64,000 nt of DNA from Ptiloglossa arizonensis. Taxonomy: Eukaryota; Arthropoda; Insecta; Hymenoptera; Colletidae. Position 1 is the first letter of the stretch; the number at the start of each line of letters is the position of its first letter. The notes beneath the pieces were generated by a model. It was not told the origin of the DNA, made no database searches, and was given only the letters and a program-made list of their open reading frames with translations. The stretch lies in NCBI RefSeq assembly GCF_051014685.1, contig NC_135053.1, forward strand, positions 1,426,001-1,490,000. The letters are read 5' to 3'. Shown piece after piece: positions 54,501 through 62,632 of this stretch. Both the position numbers and the translations under genes were made by a program.

Positions 54501-54507
54501 TGGCTGA
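18471..54507 (+). CDS. DBLOX: Double heme peroxidase, seven coding exons, 1434 aa
   Basis: Coding exons are 18471-18520, 29015-29091, 30924-31011, 40110-40282, 47390-48351, 50398-53088 and 54244-54507. All introns are GT-AG and all phases join, giving 4305 nt including TGA. Protein order: basic N-terminus and hydrophobic segment (about 20-36), peroxidase domain 1 (about 84-586), linker with a KRRKR site (687-691), peroxidase domain 2 (about 734-1316), VWC-like Cys-rich tail (about 1317-1385). Domain 2 keeps the animal heme peroxidase residues (myeloperoxidase numbering in brackets): Asp827 (94), His828 (95), Asp829 (96), Arg969 (239), Glu972 (242), His1073 (336) and Asn1156 (421). Domain 1 has lost most of them. 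Length and two-domain layout fit insect double peroxidases (mosquito DBLOX, Drosophila CG10211). Expected role is H2O2-dependent oxidation or cross-linking outside the cell or in the secretory pathway; the substrate is unknown. The first ATG opens a short basic stretch before the hydrophobic exon. An untranslated exon further upstream is possible. Confidence 0.93.
19139..19245 (+). repeat. Dispersed repeat, copy 2
   Basis: A diverged copy of 2612-2712 in the same orientation, inside DBLOX intron 1. The alignable blocks run from GTAGAATGTGGACAG to TTTCAGGACTGA. The family is unknown and non-coding. Confidence 0.8.
19588..20026. mobile_element. Foldback MITE with about 100-bp inverted ends
   Basis: The left arm (about 19588-19690) and the reverse complement of the right arm (about 19905-20026) share AGCTCGATCTA, AAAAGAAGAA and CGAATTAACGCTTTGTT in the same order. 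The outer ends are TGTCCCGAGTTTTTCC and TGTCGCGGATTTTTCC, the latter in a TACAGGGTGTC context. No coding capacity. Confidence 0.65.
20440..20473 (+). repeat. CA/CG dinucleotide run
   Basis: About twelve AC units run directly into CGCGCGCGCG. Alternating purine-pyrimidine tracts of this kind favour Z-DNA. Confidence 0.95.
23113..23281 (+). repeat. Local duplication, period 110
   Basis: GTGAAATATTTTTTAAA through GACATCGTGCTATA at 23113-23171 recurs at 23223-23281 with several differences. Confidence 0.75.
24103..24321 (-). mobile_element. Mariner-type MITE, copy 3 (reverse)
   Basis: Starts TAGGTTGTTCGATAAGTTTT and ends ATCGAACAACTTA. Its interior is the reverse complement of copies 1 and 2, with more divergence. 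Confidence 0.82.
29015..29091 (+). CDS. DBLOX: DBLOX coding exon 2 (membrane anchor)
   Basis: The acceptor is a strong TTTTTTGTTTCAG and the donor is GTAAGT. The exon encodes residues 17-42, with an uncharged Leu/Val/Thr/Ile stretch at about 20-36. With the basic residues before it this suits a type II signal anchor or an uncleaved signal sequence. A cleaved signal peptide is the alternative. Confidence 0.85.
29092..30923 (+). other. DBLOX intron 2 (1.8 kb)
   Basis: GTAAGT donor, ATTTTCAG acceptor. AT-rich, with no internal feature recognised. Confidence 0.75.
30924..31011 (+). CDS. DBLOX: DBLOX coding exon 3 (N-terminal stem)
   Basis: Acceptor TTTTCAG, donor GTGAGT, phases 1 in and 2 out. 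It encodes residues 43-71, a charged Ala/Arg/Glu-rich helical stem between the membrane segment and the first peroxidase domain. Confidence 0.82.
31891..32130 (+). repeat. 30-bp minisatellite, eight units
   Basis: TTTGAAGACATTATATAAGG followed by GTCTATTCTT recurs exactly every 30 bases from 31891 to 32101. Because 30 is a multiple of three, frames stay open on both strands (a KTLYKGLFFL repeat on +, a MSSKRIDPYI repeat on -). I regard these as non-coding. Confidence 0.95.
34025..34237 (-). mobile_element. Mariner-type MITE, copy 4 (reverse)
   Basis: Starts TAGGTTGCTCGATAAATTTT and ends AAATTTATCGAATAATCTA, both with TA. The interior matches copies 1 and 2 in reverse. Confidence 0.84.
34388..35705 (+). 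repeat. 272-bp tandem array, about five units
   Basis: The block GGGTCAAAAAAGACCC recurs with starts of its GTC at 34481, 34753, 35025, 35297 and 35569, exactly 272 apart. Units 2-4 are nearly identical. The first and last are partly diverged. Within each unit GGGTC and GACCC form a hairpin around six A. Some units are bounded by TTAACCC and GGGTTAA (34910-35062; 35454-35606), resembling short piggyBac-like ends. Confidence 0.93.
35706..36250. other. GC-rich island in intron 3
   Basis: CpG-dense sequence follows directly on the 272-bp array. Several overlapping open frames on both strands give no recognisable protein. It could be a regulatory element. Confidence 0.35.
36430..37050. repeat. 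Foldback repeat: one direct and one inverted copy pair
   Basis: A unit of about 180 bp (TTTTAAAGATCGAACCCTC ... TTATATCGAGAAGCGATTGA ... TTGAAAAGTTTCGAA ... GATTACCGT) lies at about 36640-36820. It recurs inverted at about 36870-37050, and once more in direct orientation at about 36430-36610. Arms are roughly three-quarters identical, with a spacer of about 50 bp. Confidence 0.75.
38708..38757. mobile_element. Mariner-type 50-bp foldback
   Basis: TAGGTTATTCGATAAGTTTT is followed almost at once by its inverse, ending in ACGACCTA, with TA flanks. The internal region of the family is completely absent. Confidence 0.78.
40110..40282 (+). CDS. DBLOX: DBLOX coding exon 4 (start of peroxidase domain 1)
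   Basis: Acceptor CTTTTAG, donor GTAAAT. It encodes residues 72-129 with the family opening: Cys84, Cys92, a KYRT-type motif, Cys104-Asn-Asn, then a Trp-Gly segment and LPAAYSDG. This matches the CDPxxKYRxxxGxCNN...LLPPAYEDG pattern of animal heme peroxidases. The exon is cut inside the conserved DG. Confidence 0.92.
40283..47389 (+). other. DBLOX intron 4 (7.1 kb)
   Basis: GTAAAT donor, CGTCGTCAG acceptor. It contains a 7-bp array, a TA run (44430-44450) and CpG-rich islands at about 41020-41460 and 43840-46340, which give many overlapping frames but no recognised protein. Confidence 0.75.
40757..40906 (+). repeat. 7-bp array ending in a perfect palindrome
   Basis: About 18 copies of ATACGTT run to 40885, followed by GTACTGTAC-TGC-GTACAGTAC at 40886-40906. 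A reading frame stays open as a YTLYVIR repeat. This is a consequence of the array. Confidence 0.93.
47390..48351 (+). CDS. DBLOX: DBLOX coding exon 5 (core of inactive peroxidase domain 1)
   Basis: It encodes residues 130-450 and ends in a GTAAGT donor. The fold-defining motifs are visible (REQMN...YLDGS...IYG, FLNEHN, GRDHG), so this is an animal heme peroxidase domain. Residues replaced (myeloperoxidase numbering): Asp94 to Leu179, His95 to Gln180, Arg239 to Asn278, His336 to Ile382 and Asn421 to Phe425. Asp181 (Asp96) and the calcium loop (Ser242, Tyr244, Asp246, Ser248) remain. The frame is fully open, so this is not a pseudogene. Confidence 0.93.
48352..50397 (+). other. DBLOX intron 5 (2.0 kb)
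   Basis: GTAAGT donor, TTTGTTAG acceptor. Its second half is an hAT relic. The rest is AT-rich. Confidence 0.8.
49511..50110 (+). mobile_element. Decayed hAT transposon (ZBED/Charlie-like)
   Basis: It opens with CAGTGTTTCCCAACC, typical of hAT ends, and a GTGTCGCGACACAC palindrome. At 49733 a broken frame reads LEEKIQHYSSSLNVPNYD, which resembles the C-terminal half of ZBED-type hAT transposases. Stops and frameshifts follow. The right end could not be placed. Confidence 0.6.
50398..53088 (+). CDS. DBLOX: DBLOX coding exon 6 (end of domain 1, linker, active domain 2)
   Basis: A single 2691-nt exon encodes residues 451-1347, flanked by a TTGTTAG acceptor and a GTAAGT donor, both phase 0. It holds the last third of domain 1, an Ala/Lys/Glu-rich linker resembling an insect peroxidase propeptide, the basic site at 687-691, and all of domain 2. 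Key motifs are FLDHDLTMTP, NTGFLDAS, GDGRASEQ, WIREHN, AYRIGHSLL and NIHRARDHG. It ends in the first Cys residues of the VWC-like tail (1320, 1338, 1341, 1343). I saw no RGD motif. Confidence 0.96.
53089..54243 (+). other. DBLOX intron 6 (1.15 kb)
   Basis: GTAAGT donor, TTTCGTTTCAG acceptor, no internal feature recognised. Confidence 0.8.
54244..54507 (+). CDS. DBLOX: DBLOX coding exon 7 (VWC-like tail, stop)
   Basis: The acceptor is TTTCGTTTCAG and the stop is TGA at 54505-54507. It encodes residues 1348-1434, with Cys1350, Cys1358, Cys1376 and Cys1380 completing a VWC-like cysteine pattern, followed by a low-complexity Pro/Thr/Phe tail without catalytic motifs. Confidence 0.88.
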   Translation, partial: TQCASLRITDCNQLLREASREAILRDDVCTAQCGFVLAATEATSRLQQFTTPTSFPGFVPHRNNLRSAPTPVSFNGFKLPDLSQFIG

Positions 54508-55376
54508 GCGAGAGAAACTTCGGCAAAGACTTTTCGTACAATTCGTTGCTTATTAACTATCACATGCAAGAGACACACTGTCTTCCTTCAAAAGACTGTA
54601 CAACGACAGTAACGTTCAGCAACAGTTTAATCGAGCTATGCTCGTCATTGATAATTGAATTGATGATTTACGATACACGTTGCGTGTGCGTGCTCGTGTT
54701 TACCTTTTAATGTAATCCCCGATGAGAGGTCGAGAGTATTCGCAGATGTATAACTACACGAACGTCCCGGAAATAATATATTGAGATTTGCGCGTATTGT
54801 GTTTGATCTTAACCGGAATTAATTTAAAGACAATACCGTTTTTTATTGTTTTGAAACAAATACCTCTCAGTTCTTTTTTTTTTATTTGTTATGTTTACTA
54901 TTATTATTGTATAGATTATAAGAAATATGTAATTTACGAAAGAAGGCGTACTCTTGAAACCATAAAGTGGTCAGTACACAATGCGTACATATACAAAGCT
55001 GTCATTGCCAATTTGAAGGAAAAATTGTACAGTGATCTCGTAGTACATAATTGCGGTGTGAAGGCAAAGAGGACTCCAATAAATTGTCACGATAGTTAGT
55101 AATATTGTGACATTGTTAGAAAGAGGGATAAAATGTGAATATTGTACTGGGCGGATGAGTGATACGTGTTTTAAGGAATTGCACTGGCGCTATACCAGGC
55201 AAATCGTTTTTATACTTGTACAGTAATTATTACGCGAAATAACAAATGCGAACACAAAATTTCATTCTGAATTGTCTTTCTTTCTGTCATTACACCTCTA
55301 TCTAATTTTGTAGTATAATAATGGCATGTATAACGTTAATAAATGTTAATGTTTCTTTTTTCTTCTTTATAATAAA
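54508..55376 (+). other. DBLOX 3' untranslated region and poly(A) candidates
   Basis: AATAAA hexamers occur at 55078-55083, 55338-55343 and 55371-55376 on the + strand, and any could end the peroxidase transcript. A 100-codon open frame here (about 54788-55099) overlaps the first signal and is not supported as a gene. Confidence 0.4.
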
Positions 55377-55666
55377 TAGTCAACGGCGTTCCACACTTCC
55401 ATGACCTATCAGACTACCGTGAAGTTTGGTCCACATTTTAGTCTTCTTCGGAGTACCACGATTAATAGGCTGATTTTTGTTGGAACTTGTTTTACAGAGA
55501 TCCAATATTTACATAACATTTCGGCAGCCACCAGCTAGTGAAATAAAATTTCAACTCGAGTCACCATAAACATTCCTTCTTTACTGTCTTGCTCTCACTT
55601 CTACCCTATAAAGTGTCTGTTTTCAAATATCAAAATTCTTTACGGTATCCATAAATTGTTAAATTT

Positions 55667-55878
55667 TTAACTGGCAGGAACTTCTTGTTTATTATTAAGC
55701 ACTGTAGCCGTTTCTTGTATCATAGGCGACTGCTCTGTACATCGCCAGAGACCATAAGTTTTGCCAACAGTCGTTTGCCATAATCTCAAAGTACCATCTT
55801 CCGAGCCACTTGCATATAATTCACCGTCTGGTGAAAAACGTACACAATGTACAGGTCCAAAGTGTCCTTTGAACGATT
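55667..55878 (-). CDS. STRAP: STRAP exon 5 (last blade, stop)
   Basis: It encodes [19 protein letters not shown], the [11 protein letters not shown] blade and VGKTYGLW, then a short tail ending in PAS and TAA. The C-terminal tail is shorter than in human STRAP, which explains the 330-residue total. Confidence 0.94.
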
Positions 55879-58306
55879 CTAAAAATAATTTTAAATCTTT
55901 ATAAATGTATTAAAATACAAAGAAATTAATCTTCTATAGTACTAATTTTAAGAAAGACACGGACTTACCAATTTCTTCACCTGTACTATAGTCAAATTTG
56001 TACACTTTTAAATCTTCTCCTCCGCATACAAAAATACTACAATCTGGATGTAAGCTGGCACTATTCACTTGCGTTATCACATTGTATTCGCGTATTTTAG
56101 TTAATCTGTATAAATGAAAATTTACTTTACGCATCGTACACAAAACTAACAAATTCTTTTTTCAGTGAAACTTTTCAAACCCTCAAGTAGCTTCAAACAC
56201 GTAACTCATTAAAATGTAAGGTGTTGCACCAAGAGGTACTTCCTATTGAATCAAGGTTATTTTTAAAGGCTATGTAACTGATTTACAAATACATGATCGG
56301 GATTTTAATCGGTTTGTCCGAACAGATGCATATAAAATACATTGTATTTTTTCAATTACCTTCAACTCTTTCCATTGTCTATAGTTTTTACTTTCTAGAG
56401 TATAATTTACTGATTTTATATTCATAAATAAAAAAATAACACGTACGCTTTACTATTCCAAAAAGTTACTACATTGTTGTGAGTAGTTGTAATAACAGTT
56501 CCATCCTTTGACACTTCCATAGAATTTGGAATTGTTGGAAAATCTACCCTCTTTATTTCTTGACCACTGTTTCTATCCCAAACTCTCAATGTTTTGTCAT
56601 CGGCGCAAGTAATTAATTGAGTATTGTTATTGAAAAAGGTAACATGTCTTATAGCATGTTTATGACCTGAGAAAACCTGTTGATATCATTCGTTAGATAC
56701 AATATTACTGTTTCGTTAAATACAAATACAATTGTGTACCTGTGGTGCTGCTTCTGGTTTGTTAAGATCATAAATGCGTACAAGTTTTTCATTAGATCCG
56801 GTACATAAATAATTGGAATCGGTGCTAAAATCAACAGACTTGACTATATGCTTATGTTGAAAGGAATAAATTTCTTCTCCTTTAATAGCATCCCAGACTT
56901 TAACATTAAAATCAGCAGCACCTGAAGCAGCTCTTGTAGCCTCAGGGTTCAAAGCAACACCCCACACTGCTCCTTTATGTCCTTCAAATGTTCCAATCCA
57001 ATCACCAGTATCTCCTTGTCGTAACATGGGTTTGCCATCTAAAAATCATACAAATCTTTCGAAGTTTTATCAAATAATTGACCAGCCAAAAATTTTAATG
57101 AAATTTTAAACTGTAAATCTAATAATGATGTTGAACATTTTTTCCAAATATGCACTGAATTCTTAACTACTATATAATAAAAAGATCTATGTTTTAATCC
57201 ATAACCATGTGTTTCTTTTTACAACCTTTGTTATAGGCAATTTACTTTTATGTAACCTTGTTGATAATTATTATAATTTTTTGTATAAATATCTGTTCAT
57301 AAAAATGAAAATAATATATGCATATATTAAAAAACATATTTTGTACATTACAAAGCTATAGTATATAACAAGATTTCATATACAATAAGAATTTCTTTAA
57401 TGGAAATAATTCTTTACAATTATCTATTATACCCATATGCATAGCTAGAAATATAATCCGTATATAAAAATAATAGTAACAACATTGTAGAATTCTTATT
57501 TATTTGACATTAGTTTGACAGAAGACCACATGTATTATGTTATATTCTTAAATTCAAAAGTAAATAATTAACGATAAAACTTGAAAACAAAAAATAGATG
57601 GTGGCAGAATTTGAACTCAAACTTTTCCTCTACAAAGCTATCCTTTAGTGCGAATAACCATCATTATTACTTGTAATGGATTTATGTTTAAAGTTCCTTA
57701 TTGTTCTAATTATAATTGATTATAAAAATGTGCATCGGGATAAAATACTCTGTAAAATTTAATTGATTAATTTTTATATTCACATCCCCAAATTTCATAA
57801 AAAGTTCAAAACCCGCTAAACATAAAGTTCATTTGTTTCTCCAATATATCTTAAAATAATACATTCGAACAGTAGTGTCATCCAATAAAGATGTTAGAGG
57901 CATGACTAATAAACAGAAACAAATATACCATATTCCAAATGTATTTGAAAGCTAATCCTCCAGAGAGAGAAGCATATGCTACAGTAACAAAAGGATTAAA
58001 CGGGAAATCCATAACATCGTGAACACACCGTATCTAACCTCGAAACCCATAACTCGCAAAACCTTGGTGTCCGAAGGAACTGGGCCAAGGAGATCAAGAA
58101 TTGAATGTGTCGATCATGAAACAAGAAAAATTGACTGACACGAGGTAGCGGTAAGTTTTCCCCAAGCACAGGAAAATCGACAATGAATTACCTTTGCATG
58201 CCGAAATCAAATAATATCCAGTATCTGTGACATCAGAGAATGCAAGATGCACCACGGGTCTAGTGTGTCCACTACACGTCAGCGGAGTCTGTTTCAAATT
58301 CGGCAT
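55667..58306 (-). CDS. STRAP: Serine/threonine kinase receptor-associated protein (STRAP/unrip), 330 aa
   Basis: Exons in transcript order are 58306-58192, 57038-56740, 56676-56447, 56105-55969 and 55878-55667. Phases join to 993 nt including TAA at 55669-55667. The protein opens [20 protein letters not shown], carries the diagnostic [13 protein letters not shown] segment, and shows WD-type blades ending in VKVWD, VRIYD, LRVWD and LRLWQ, closing with a VGKTYGLW segment. Human STRAP is about 350 residues and Drosophila wmd about 328. Known roles of the family are in the SMN complex for snRNP assembly, Unr binding, and damping TGF-beta receptor/Smad7 signalling. The gene is tail-to-tail with DBLOX. 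CpG is rare in its exons, unlike DBLOX. Confidence 0.96.
55969..56105 (-). CDS. STRAP: STRAP exon 4 (WD blade)
   Basis: Acceptor TTTATACAG, donor GTAAGT. It encodes LTKIREYNV...NSASLHPD...[17 protein letters not shown], matching the conserved NSASLHP and GGEDFKLYKYDY region of STRAP. Confidence 0.94.
56447..56676 (-). CDS. STRAP: STRAP exon 3 (WD blades)
   Basis: The acceptor is ATCAACAG and the donor GTACGT, with two bases left over. It reads [13 protein letters not shown], then a [11 protein letters not shown] blade and the start of the next blade. This exon is not visible as a single ATG-initiated frame and was found by splice phase. Confidence 0.92.
56740..57038 (-). CDS. STRAP: STRAP exon 2 (WD blades)
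   Basis: It encodes residues 39-138, including [28 protein letters not shown] and [13 protein letters not shown]. It closes in phase 0 at a GTACAC donor before a 63-bp intron. Confidence 0.95.
57039..58191 (-). other. STRAP intron 1 (1.15 kb)
   Basis: AT-rich and CpG-poor. GT-AG ends agree with the exon phases. No internal gene. Confidence 0.85.
58192..58306 (-). CDS. STRAP: STRAP exon 1 (start)
   Basis: It encodes residues 1-38 and ends at a GTAATT donor with one base over. That base joins the next exon to give the conserved ACKDGKPM junction, which fixes both splice sites. Confidence 0.94.
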
Positions 58307-58570
58307 AATGTCCGATTATAGCCTTGAACAATGTAATATCCCCCTTTTTTTCGATGCGCCTACACTCGGTAGGGCGCGACGAAAAAGTATACTTTTAAAT
58401 TTTCTTTACCACCCCTTGCGAGTGGCAATTACGTTTTTTAACTAACCGTACGTTCTCCTTCAACGAACCGTCACCATCTACGTACGATGCGACACTGAAC
58501 ATTGTGAACGTAGCAAGCGCACTAGACTGTAGGCCAAGTTCAGACAGGAAGAACATTATGGCGGCCTCGT
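58307..58570 (-). promoter_or_regulatory. Likely STRAP promoter and 5' leader
   Basis: This GC- and CpG-richer stretch lies directly upstream of the STRAP start codon, inside an otherwise CpG-poor area. It contains an ATGGCGGCC motif at 58558-58566 that resembles a YY1-type site. I saw no clear TATA box. A divergent promoter toward the + strand ORF at 59332 is possible. Confidence 0.4.
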
Positions 58571-59331
58571 GAAGTTTTCAACTTGCTTCATCCAGTTTCG
58601 AGGACAGAACGTGAGAACGTCGTTTATTCCTGTTTTTCCTTTAATGGGTATTCAGAAAATTGTTCTCCGATGACGGTTTTACGAACACAGTAACGAATTT
58701 ATTTACAACGTGAACTTTATGAGTAGCGCCATCTACTACGTTATTACTTTGGCTTGTGCAAAGAATAAGTTCAAGTTAATAGAAATTGTTCGTTAGAGAG
58801 AATTTTCAAATTAGCCAATCTTTAACTCTTAGTTAAGTTAATAATATATAATTAAATGAAATATCGAATAGAAAATCGAATCAAGTAAAACCTATGTTCT
58901 ATAATTCGACCAATTCTTCGGGCAGCTTATTTACTCGAGTTACTAAAAAAATCAATATTTAGTAGATTAGCGTAATAGGGAAATACCAGAATTATTTAAT
59001 TATATTTTGCCAACATAATTAACTACAGTCAATATAAAACTTGCCGAGTAACATTTCCCACATAATAAAATTTATATTGGATGAAAATATCGAATATATA
59101 TTCGTGAAACTTGTACAATTTTTGTTTGAAAAATCTACCTAGTGTCTTTTTCCTTTGCAGAATAGAATATATTAAAAATAAACGTTAATGTAATGTAACT
59201 AATTATTATGAAGAAAGAATTACACAAAATGTGCTGTATACTTCTTTTATTAGTAACTTTATTATAGAAATAATAAATACAGCATGTCTGTAGAAGCACT
59301 GTCTAGATTGAACTTGCCTTTACGTCCTTGA
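58571..59331. other. Intergenic DNA, nothing recognised
   Basis: AT-rich and CpG-poor. An AATAAA occurs at about 59271 on the + strand without an assigned gene. Confidence 0.5.
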
Positions 59332-59781
59332 CTCTCTCTTTTTTCATCTCTCTCAAATTCGTGGTTTGTTTTCGTAGTGTCTGCATCTGTCTTTGTCTGT
59401 CGCACGAATTCGCTTTACGACCGTGAGTTTCAACCGATCTCTTTCCCTTCGAATAACCTTAAAGCCTGTTCTGGGAAATGTAAACTTGTGCATCGTGTAA
59501 AGACTAACAAGCAGCAGGATATGCGAAACAATGTGATAAAAGTAGGTCGTATTAGAAAACAAAGAGTTGAATATGGACTATGTACGATAAATTATGAAGA
59601 GTACTTTGAACTTAACCAATCTATTGCAAAGTATTATTTCTTAATTGTTTTATTTAAAAAAATATATAGTATTATAAATACTGTTCCCAACACAGATATA
59701 CATGATTTAACAATTATGATTCTGGAAAGTGATTATATTGTTAAAAATTTGGTACTGAAATCTTTTAAGGATCGTTTTTAA
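59332..59781 (+). CDS. Uncharacterised open frame, possible exon
   Basis: The frame is open from 59332 to TAA at 59779-59781, about 149 codons. The first in-frame ATG is at 59521, leaving 86 residues. A TTTTCGTAG acceptor-like site ends at 59377, so this may be a terminal exon rather than a complete gene. The ATG-initiated part starts MRNNVIKVGRIRKQRVEYG, then has mixed hydrophobic and acidic sequence ending KSFKDRF. I recognise no family. The run of open codons is longer than expected for local AT content, but chance is not excluded. Confidence 0.35.
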   Translation, partial: LSLFSSLSNSWFVFVVSASVFVCRTNSLYDREFQPISFPSNNLKACSGKCKLVHRVKTNKQQDMRNNVIKVGRIRKQRVEYGLCTINYEEYFELNQSIAKYYFLIVLFKKIYSIINTVPNTDIHDLTIMILESDYIVKNLVLKSFKDRF

Positions 59782-60029
59782 TTTTTACATAACTTTGTTA
59801 TTAAAAATTAACTAATTAAAATGAATATATACATATGGCAATTACATAACACAGGAAAGAATGATGTTTCATAATTTGTAGCAATAGGTGTACAATTTAT
59901 ATATGTAATTAAACTAATAATATTGAATATATAGAATATATGTTGTAAATTTACAAATTAATTAAATACTATTAATGAAAAATATGTTAGTGTACGTAAT
60001 ATTTCTGTATACAGAAACTATTATCACCA

Positions 60030-60102
60030 GCCGAAATAGCTCAGTTGGGAGAGCGTTAGACTGAAGATCTAAATGTCCCCGGTTCAATCCCGGGTTTCGG
60101 CA
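60030..60102 (+). tRNA. tRNA-Phe (GAA)
   Basis: A 73-nt intronless tRNA. The seven-pair acceptor stem GCCGAAA/TTTCGGC closes perfectly with discriminator A. The A box TAGCTCAGTTGG and B box GGTTCAATCC are present. The anticodon loop CTGAAGA (60061-60067) sits on a TTAGA/TCTAA stem, giving anticodon GAA at 60063-60065. All arms look intact, so it should be functional. Confidence 0.97.
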
Positions 60103-60113
60103 AAAGATGTTTA

Positions 60114-60121
60114 TTTTTTTT
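60114..60121 (+). terminator. RNA polymerase III T-run terminator of tRNA-Phe
   Basis: An eight-T run begins 12 bases after the tRNA 3' end, the usual pol III stop signal. Confidence 0.8.
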
Positions 60122-61110
60122 AAACAAGTACTGGATATTTTGTATATCATTAGAAAATTAAATTCTATTATACAAAAATGTGTTTCAACGTAGAATAGTT
60201 ATAATATGTTTTCATTTATTATAGTAAGTAATTAATGCATATATTACACAAAATGTTACTTCAACAAAATTTTAATCATATTTATAATTCTATTAGTTAT
60301 AAATTTCGTCGTACAGTAAAATCATAATTTATGAATTATATTCATAAATGTGAATTATTTATCATAGTAAAATATAATACTACTCGTTTTCGATGATAGT
60401 GACAATACAATTTTGAAAGTAAACATTTTTCAAAATTAGTTTAGACACTGTAAAATGTTCTATCTACTAAAATGTAATTGATAATCGTTCAGTAACAATG
60501 TGAAGAACGAAATTATAAATACATTGTTATGTATGATAGAAATGTATTTAAAGTTTAAACTTTATCGTTATGTGTTTCAAAATTAACGAATGTTTAGTTG
60601 TATTATGTATTATTTTATTACTACGGCGTCATTTTTTTAAAAACGTATAGTAAATGAAATGCATTTGATTTCTGTTTATCCGAACATGTATTTACGTTAA
60701 CACGTGGACGTATTTACGGTTGACAATGATGTTCCCTGAAACTGATGATGCAAATGACAGCGACTAACACTCATGCGGATTTTTTGCTGAAGTAGAACAG
60801 TATAGTTTGGAATTACAATGTGTAAATAATACACGTACAAACCGAAATATTGATGAAAACTTCCCAGAAAGCGTACTTTTACATTTTCGAAAATAGAAAC
60901 AGAAGGAAATATTAAAATATTCCAATTTTTCTCGCAGCAATCCTGTCTTTTATTTATTCAGCGGCGATATTTACTGTCCTCTCAAGTAATATTTATTTTC
61001 ATAATAATTTCGATATTTATATATACTTTTTAATACAAAATAATTCTTGCAACATAATATAAAATAATGCAATAAAAAGTTGCATGTCCGTAAAAAATTT
61101 AATTTCAGAA
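60122..61110. other. AT-rich intergenic DNA
   Basis: No gene seen. If the small gene at 61181 has a non-coding first exon, it should lie here, perhaps in the slightly GC-richer 60690-60840. Confidence 0.45.
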
Positions 61111-61180
61111 TGAAAAGAGGTAGTAATGCCTAGACCGCGCTTTTGGAACTACAAACTTTTAATTAAACCCATTGAGGAAT

Positions 61181-62632
61181 ATGCAGCTCTTGGAAAATGA
61201 AGGAAATCTACAACGTGTTGTATCTAGCATAAGAGAATTGAAAGATAACTTTGCCACGTATGTATACTTGGTTATACTATACACTTGGTTAACTCTTGTT
61301 TTTACATGTAATAAATAAACCCCAAATATATCATCAACGATTTCACAATTGTTATATTTCTCCTTTTTAGGAAACGTTGAAGGAAAAAAATATTAATAAA
61401 TTAAACCAAAGATGTGAAATACCTTTAAACGATTTTAACAGAAATAATCATATCCCCAGCTAAATTAAAAATTTTGAATGGTTTTAATCTTTTAAAGAAT
61501 TTCATTCATTACTAAAAATGTTATTAACCTACTATAAAGTTTAATTGCCCATTAATTATTATAGAAAAAAGTTAAGTTGCAGATGCTCAGGGTTTTTATT
61601 CCTATGTGTCGCTCTAGTTTATTATTCAATTTGCTAGAAAGTGTTTAGGACAGACTAAAAATAATATTATCACATCTTGTTCTATTTTTTCATAAATATT
61701 AATTATTTATATTTAATACGTAATACATAAATAGGACGAGCCATTCAGCATTAGAATATAAAATTACATTATAGATTTTCTTGATAGAGAAATATTATAT
61801 TCGAAACGAAGAAATTGTTCGTTTTGAAGAAGAAAAAGTTATGTTGAGCAAAATTTTTTCTAAGGGTAATATTTTAAATGGAATGATAAAAAATATCTGA
61901 CGAAAGAACGATATACACCATTTTATATTTTGAATTATACAAGTATGTGCTTTACTTGCCGATTAATTACATTTTGTCAATGTATACAATTTTTATTGGT
62001 GAAAAGACTATATAGTATCTCCAAAACTCCAGTATTGGATCCGGGACTATAGCCATGCCTCCAACAAAATGTAAAATTACATAATTATTTCTTGGTTTAG
62101 ATTTCTTTTATACATAGGTTCCAAATTTGGAACTAATAGTAATTTTTTTTTTTTTAGAGGCATGGATGTAAATACTCCCAGAGTTCCATACTCTTTATGA
62201 TCGTCACGTTTAAACTTTTGATTATTTTAATAGAAAAACGCGTTCTCTAATTTTACGTTATTCTTTCTGAATACCGAATCGTTAAATGGATCTAAGTTTT
62301 GTTACGTAAAATTGTTGCTCTTCGTGAAAAAAATCTATTAAAATAAACATACAATAGTGAGTGTTACATAGCATAAAACCATATGCACAAAGTGCTCTAT
62401 TTTGTTTGATGAATGTATTATAATACATCTTGTTGATAGAGATTCTGTTCACGATTATGTATCGGACAGAAATTATTTATCAATAACATTATAATATATT
62501 GATATGTATGTTAGCAGTGACCTATTTTTATTTTTCAGCGAGAAGTACCGTGTACTGCGGGCTCTGACACAGCTTCGTCTCACGAAAACGAATGGAACAC
62601 CTGTAATCCGGTTTCTTTTGCCTTGGGGATAA
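61181..62632 (+). CDS. Candidate two-exon gene for a 56-aa helical protein
   Basis: Proposed exons are 61181-61257 (ATG start, GTATGT donor, two bases over) and 62539-62632 (acceptor TTTTTATTTTTCAG, stop TAA at 62630-62632). Phases match and rebuild a Thr codon. The product is rich in Leu, Val, Ile, Glu, Lys and Arg with heptad-like spacing (LQRVVSSIRELKDNF then EKYRVLRALTQLRL), suggesting a short coiled coil, and ends RFLLPWG. A TTAATTTCAG acceptor at 61110 suggests a non-coding first exon further left. The family is unknown. It may be the end of a longer gene. Confidence 0.4.

Noticed and set aside
54788..55099. 103-codon open frame after the DBLOX stop
   Set aside because: No ATG near its start, overlaps a poly(A) signal and sits in the expected 3' untranslated region. 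Not recognised.
57598..57665. tRNA-like stretch with GTTCAAATTC on the minus strand
   Set aside because: Acceptor and T stems do not pair. At most a very old tRNA-derived fragment.
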